This document shows, one piece after another, positions 7,500 through 8,599 of a DNA stretch of 8,599 nt. The position numbers and the translations under genes are program-made. The stretch covers positions 13,649 to 22,247 of the forward strand of contig DLTN01000087.1 in the NCBI GenBank assembly GCA_002500925.1, read 5' to 3'. Position 1 is the stretch's first letter, and each line of letters begins with the position of its first letter. Below the pieces are notes generated by a model. It saw only the letters and a list, made by a program, of their open reading frames with translations. It had not been told where the DNA came from and ran no database searches. Source of the DNA: Gemmatimonadales bacterium UBA7835 (GTDB lineage Bacteria; Gemmatimonadota; Gemmatimonadetes; Longimicrobiales; Gaopeijiaceae).

Positions 7500-7512
7500 A
7501 CGACCGTACCGA

Positions 7513-8373
7513 ATGTTTTCTTCCTCTCGTGGCTTAGATTCTTTCGATCAGTATCTGCAAGACGTTGAGAAGTACCCCCTGATACAGGACCCTAGGGAAG
7601 AGCGAGAGCTCGCTCGCCGCGCCCGAGAAGGTGACAAGGAAGCCGCGGAACGTCTTGTAACAGCCAATCTCCGCTTCGTCATCTCATATGTGAAAAAGTA
7701 CCAAGGGCGCGGATTGGGACTGGCCGAACTGGTGTGTATCGGTAATGAGGGACTGCTCAAGGCAGTCAAGAAGTTTGACCCTGACAAGGGTGTGAAATTC
7801 ATCTCCTATGCGGTCTGGTGGATTAGGCAGACGGTACTGCAAGCGCTTGCAGAGCAAACGCGCTCCGTCCGAATTCCGCTCAACCAAAATTCCAATCTCG
7901 CCAAGCTCGCCAGAACAAATACTGCTTTGACGCAGATGCTCGGGCGGGCGCCGACAGATCTTGAAATTTCAAGAGAGATGGACGAACCAGTTGATACGAT
8001 CCGAGCTCTGCGGCGTGTCGCAGCCTCCGAACTAAGCCTGGATGCACCGATCGACCGGGGGGACCGTGACAGTTCCAGCTTTGGTGAACGCTTTGCAGGA
8101 ACGGCAGCAGCTGATATCGAGGAAGACGTAGAATCCATCGCACGCAGAGAGTTCCTCGAGACCATGTTTGACAGCTACTTGACCGAGCGCGAGCGGAAGA
8201 TCCTTTACCTTTATTACGGATTAGACGACGGTGAAGAGCGAACCCTTGAGGAAATCGGGTCGCTGCTGGGGGTCACACGTGAGCGTATCCGTCAAATCCG
8301 CAACCGCGCGTTTGAAAAGCTCAAGGAGAGCCCACACGGAGAGTCACTCTCTGGGTTCTGGAGCGCGAATTAA
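7513..8373 (+). CDS. RNA polymerase sigma factor, RpoD/SigA family, lacking region 1.1
   Basis: This 286-residue sigma-70 protein directs RNA polymerase to promoters. Region 1.2 is at about 10-40 (SFDQYLQDVEKYPLI) and region 2.1 at 43-66. Region 2.2 is at 70-90. Regions 2.3-2.4 are at 95-122, with KFISYAVWWIRQ strongly conserved. Region 3 is at about 125-178, and region 4 at 222-272 ends in the helix-turn-helix TRERIRQIRNRAFEKLK. Region 1.1 is absent, as in the roughly 287-residue primary sigma factors of Bacteroidota, and the length fits that class. Region 2.2 reads AELVCIGNEGLLKAV where the norm is DLI(Q/N)EGNxGLxKA, so residues equivalent to E. coli Q406 and E407 are Cys75 and Ile76. That may mark a group 2 (alternative) factor rather than the housekeeping one. 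It diverges from maeB and converges on polA. Confidence 0.92.
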   Translation: MFSSSRGLDSFDQYLQDVEKYPLIQDPREERELARRAREGDKEAAERLVTANLRFVISYVKKYQGRGLGLAELVCIGNEGLLKAVKKFDPDKGVKFISYAVWWIRQTVLQALAEQTRSVRIPLNQNSNLAKLARTNTALTQMLGRAPTDLEISREMDEPVDTIRALRRVAASELSLDAPIDRGDRDSSSFGERFAGTAAADIEEDVESIARREFLETMFDSYLTERERKILYLYYGLDDGEERTLEEIGSLLGVTRERIRQIRNRAFEKLKESPHGESLSGFWSAN

Positions 8374-8382
8374 GTAACTCAT

Positions 8383-8495
8383 CCGGAGGAGAGCAGCCCT
8401 CCAATCTCCGGTCTAAGCCAGGATGGGGCTGACAATTATCTGGAGGAGATTGGAGCCTCACGGGCGACCGTGATGAACAGCCTGAGGGTCAGCCC
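8383..8495. repeat. Overlapping inverted repeats between convergent genes, possible bidirectional terminator
   Basis: Four exact inverted repeats lie between the sigma gene stop and the polA stop. CCGGAG (8383-8388) pairs with CTCCGG (8406-8411). An 11-bp arm CTCCAATCTCC (8399-8409) pairs with 8445-8455. GGGCTGAC (8426-8433) pairs with GTCAGCCC (8488-8495). TCACGG (8458-8463) pairs with CCGTGA (8468-8473) around a GCGA tetraloop. The first two compete for 8406-8409. The 11-bp and 8-bp stems interleave, so they are mutually exclusive or form a pseudoknot. No T-tract follows on either strand. Termination of both convergent transcripts is the simplest reading. Confidence 0.5.
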
Positions 8496-8498
8496 TAC

Positions 8499-8599
8499 CT
8501 AGCTCTTGCAGTCGTACCAACTCTTTCCGACACCCCACTCTGCGACGATCGGGACACGGAGTTCAACCGCGCTCTCCATCCGATCTACAACGAGGGTGC
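8499..8599 (-). CDS. polA: DNA polymerase I, C-terminal end (partial)
   Basis: Only the last 32 codons and a TAG stop are in the window; the gene continues beyond the right edge. The translation contains RMESAVELRVPIVAEWGVGK followed by SWYDCKS. This matches the characteristic end of the family A polymerase domain, where MExAVxLxVPL...VGxNWxxAK is typical. Pol I performs nick translation, Okazaki fragment processing and repair synthesis. The tail has two extra residues (CKS rather than the common AK). Identification rests on this short but distinctive tail, too short for an ORF scan to pick up. Exonuclease domains cannot be seen here. The gene converges on the sigma factor gene with 125 bp between the two stops. 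Confidence 0.85.
   Translation of the reverse strand, partial: TLVVDRMESAVELRVPIVAEWGVGKSWYDCKS

Larger units (their letters stand above)
7093..7512. other. Divergent control region between maeB and the sigma factor gene
   Basis: These 420 bp have no supportable ORF and no tRNA. They must hold the promoters of both maeB (leftward) and the sigma factor gene (rightward). Besides the elements listed separately, there are two small perfect hairpins in the presumed maeB leader: 7128-7140 (CTGGG-AGG-CCCAG) and 7167-7182 (CAGCA, 6-nt loop, TGCTG). The region is long for two simple promoters, which leaves room for operators or a leader RNA. Confidence 0.6.

Noticed and set aside
1..8599. Defence island, phage, insertion sequence or CRISPR content
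   Set aside because: No transposase, integrase, repeat array or defence-type domain was found in any frame. All genes are metabolic, transport or information-processing.

Overview
The window carries five complete protein genes and the 3' end of a sixth. All look chromosomal and most are housekeeping. The sigma factor lacks region 1.1, a layout typical of Bacteroidota and Gemmatimonadota primary-type sigma factors. The secreted M24 peptidase and the moderate GC (by eye) fit a free-living heterotroph, possibly Gemmatimonadota, but the phylum is an inference. I saw no mobile element, phage gene, CRISPR array, tRNA or rRNA.

Minus-strand block (1-7092). Read in the direction of transcription, the order is maeB (malic enzyme fused to a phosphotransacetylase-like domain), pckA (ATP-type PEP carboxykinase), a secreted M24 metallopeptidase and a MATE-family exporter. 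A good intrinsic terminator sits between maeB and pckA, so these two metabolic neighbours are probably separate transcription units. The peptidase and the MATE gene are 44 bp apart and may share a transcript. maeB and pckA both move C4 acids to C3 (malate to pyruvate, oxaloacetate to PEP). With a peptidase beside them, the block fits growth on peptides and organic acids with gluconeogenesis.

Divergent control region (7093-7512). These 420 bp hold no gene I can support. They do hold several signals: a consensus TTGACA facing maeB, an imperfect 16-bp palindrome, an 8-bp-stem inverted repeat, and, upstream of the sigma gene, an A-tract plus TTGACC. An inverted repeat GGAAAC/GTTTCC there also reads as an ECF-type promoter.

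Plus strand (7513-8373): a 286-residue sigma-70 protein with unusual residues in the core-binding region 2.2. It converges on the C-terminal end of DNA polymerase I (8499-8599, minus strand, running off the window). The 125 bp between them are dense in overlapping inverted repeats. I found no clearly novel multi-gene system. The most interesting points are the sigma factor's region 2.2, its upstream ECF-like motif, and the interleaved inverted repeats before polA.
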